A DNA stretch of 64,000 nucleotides, from contig CM049312.1 in the NCBI GenBank assembly GCA_026874595.1, forward strand, positions 77,475,429 through 77,539,428, written 5' to 3'. The stretch comes from Sipunculus nudus. Taxonomy: Eukaryota > Annelida > Sipuncula > Golfingiida > Sipunculidae. The notes beneath the pieces are model-generated. The model did no database searches. It worked only from the letters and a program-made list of their open reading frames with translations, and was not told the DNA's origin. Of the stretch, positions 62,101-64,000 are shown in pieces; the stretch's first letter is position 1, and each line of letters starts with the position of its first letter. Made by a program: the position numbers and the translations under genes.

Positions 62101-63444
62101 TTTAGATTCACTTCATCTTGGGCATCAGCAACCAGGGCTGCGTTTCCTTAACGATATAAGCTGTGATGATAGCCAAGGATATGAGGGAGAATGATAGGCC
62201 AGTTCAGGTCGTTTTTCAACATAAAAGCCACGCATCCAGGCACTTCATCGGCTGATGTGATGCTGTGTACACATTGATACCCGCCTCTTGTGTTGTTGTA
62301 CCCTGATTTAGATGTCTGAAAATACGACAATAGGAATCACTCATACAGACGGCTTTATAAATGACCGCTTACTTTATCAAAAGGCCCCTACAACAGGGCT
62401 CTCAAGAATGAGCCCTTAGTGTGAAATAATCTTTTTTTTTTGGCTTTATCAATAAATAAGTCGCTGCCCGCTTCATTTATTAAAAGGACCTATGCATGTA
62501 CCAGTATGTTAAATATACATGAAGTATTGTGTTTTCTCCTGAAAATATTATGGAACCTGCCAATATTTCTTTCTAAAACCATTTGCTTACTTCTTTTCAC
62601 AAGTGGAAATATACTTACACCCAGCACAGTCAGTTGCACAAAACCATACTATAGCACACAAGCCCACCTAGTAGCTGTACTGTACTACTTCACATATCAA
62701 GATTTTTCAAGCCTCCAGCTCTTTCTTCTGTGTTTCTTCCTTTATGTTTCTTCAATTTTGGAAGTTGTCGCTTATGCGCAGGGTCAAGCAGTCTTCAAGC
62801 AGTTAAAAATTTGTATACGGTTACCATAAAAAAGCACTGTAACAGCTTTATAGTCATATATACTTTATGGGATCTATTACAAATTTAAAGCAACTGATTT
62901 AGATATAGGAATTTTTTACAATTGTGCTACCTCAAAGTGCATGCTTTCTTTATACCTCTAGAATACTATTTAGATTATGATTGTTTCACTTGTATATAGT
63001 TTTGAGAATAGACCAATGTAAAACATTATATGCCTGAATCAGCCGCAGAGACCCCTGTCCTAGAAAATGGGCTAATAATGTAGGGGAATATTACCTGTCT
63101 TAATTGGTTGGAGCAGGTCCTCATGAATTAAGTGAAGTTTGGGCTAGATAGGTTTTCCATGGGCAAAGTTCACATGGGCCTGTCCATCGGTGAGTTTCTG
63201 TTAGATGTGATACACCCTTCATGAAATAATGTAAAACCTCTTAGGATTTATAGGAAAATATTGAATATATCCCGCCTTAGGACACACTTGGCATCATTCT
63301 CGGCAGTTCAAGAGCCAAAATAGGTATTTCATAGGCATTGCCACAGAGGAGTTGCATGACAATGGTTGGCGCCACCACTGTCAATTATAATGTTGTGTCT
63401 GTGTTGTTGTTTGAACCAGTGTACGTTATCTACTCAATAAGTGT
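62101..63444. other. Intron 16, nothing firm
   Basis: 62110-62420 is more complex than its surroundings (possible regulatory DNA). A TTGGCGCCACCACT remnant lies at about 63367. The 129-residue ORF at 62440 has hydrophobic stretches but no recognisable family and no splice context. Confidence 0.35.
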
Positions 63445-63935
63445 AAAAGGGGTCCAATCATGTATAAAGCATGTTAAATGAACATGAAAAATACCTTCTT
63501 TCCTTTAAAATAAATCTGTTCCTGCAAAATATTGCCTTGAAACTGTTTGCTTAATCCTGTAAACGAGTGTTAAAAACTGGACGAGGGGCGATCACAGGTG
63601 TCAGCATAAACACAGCATCACTGGGGCCATGTGCATCACGGAGCCACAACACTTGTCAATCTGAGGAGATTCCATGCCTGACCTTTCCCAAAAAAAAATG
63701 TGATGCATGTTCCCCCTGGCTGAAACAACACATGTTGTGGCTCACAATTGAACCTCAAGTCACACAGCCTTGTTATGGTAAGCATACACACGTGGACTGT
63801 GTTTACCAACAAGCAGAGCCCTAACAAGGTGTTAAACAGCCGTATGTGAGGTACTGAGACTACGTGCTGGGATATTTTTGCTTGAAAACTTTGGTATAAA
63901 GCAAAACTTAACTGATAATGTGAAAGAATAAGCAT
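63445..63935 (+). repeat. Dispersed repeat, copy 2 (partner at 8228)
   Basis: Begins AGGGGTCCAATCATGTATAA and follows the copy at 8228 for about 470 bases with scattered changes. Confidence 0.8.
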
Positions 63936-64000
63936 AATATTCACCCTGATTATGTTACTTAAACTATAGTTTCAATGAACTTCACTTACAATTTGATCCC

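Noticed and set aside
62440-62829. 129-residue ORF with hydrophobic stretches
   Set aside because: No recognisable family, weak start context, AT-rich intronic setting.

Overview
The window reads as animal nuclear DNA: one long plus-strand gene in 16 small GT-AG exons with matching phases, separated by kilobases of repeat-filled AT-rich intron. The repeats (pearl/DINE-like Helentron relatives with internal tandem cores, tRNA-derived SINEs, hAT-like and TA-flanked foldback elements, many AT microsatellites) suggest a lophotrochozoan, most likely a marine mollusc such as a bivalve. That assignment is an inference. I see no bacterial or viral gene, no rRNA and no functional tRNA.

The only protein-coding gene I can support is BCAS3 (Rudhira), plus strand, start codon at 4202, last visible coding base 41819. 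The 16 exons encode about 621 residues: the N-terminus, the whole beta-propeller with its PROPPIN-like LHRG motif, and the start of the C-terminal BCAS3 domain. The remaining C-terminal exons must lie beyond the right edge, because nothing resembling them occurs in the last 22 kb. A CRE site followed immediately by an ETS site sits about 120 bases upstream of the start codon.

Layout: 1-4070 is upstream DNA with repeats, including a recent 1.02-kb tandem duplication that carries a dead LINE reverse transcriptase. 4071-8071 is promoter, exon 1 and intron 1, which holds a complete hAT-like element with an 8-bp target duplication. 8072-25487 holds exons 2-12. 25443-30240 is a minisatellite of about 97 copies of 49 bp that grew out of the last 45 coding bases of exon 12 plus its 5' splice site. 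30950-37657 is a stack of nested Helentron-like elements around exon 13. 38359-41819 holds exons 14-16. 41820-64000 is one unfinished intron of more than 22 kb, with repeats on its left and long repeat-poor, high-complexity stretches on its right that may hold regulatory DNA.

Two things stand out. One is the exon-derived minisatellite, in which every unit keeps a usable-looking splice donor and most units stay open in all forward frames. The other is the set of unrelated-looking repeat families that share one end design: a subterminal inverted repeat, a short hairpin, then CTAG or CTTG followed by T. Several of these families also share the perfect palindrome GGTGGCGCCACC.
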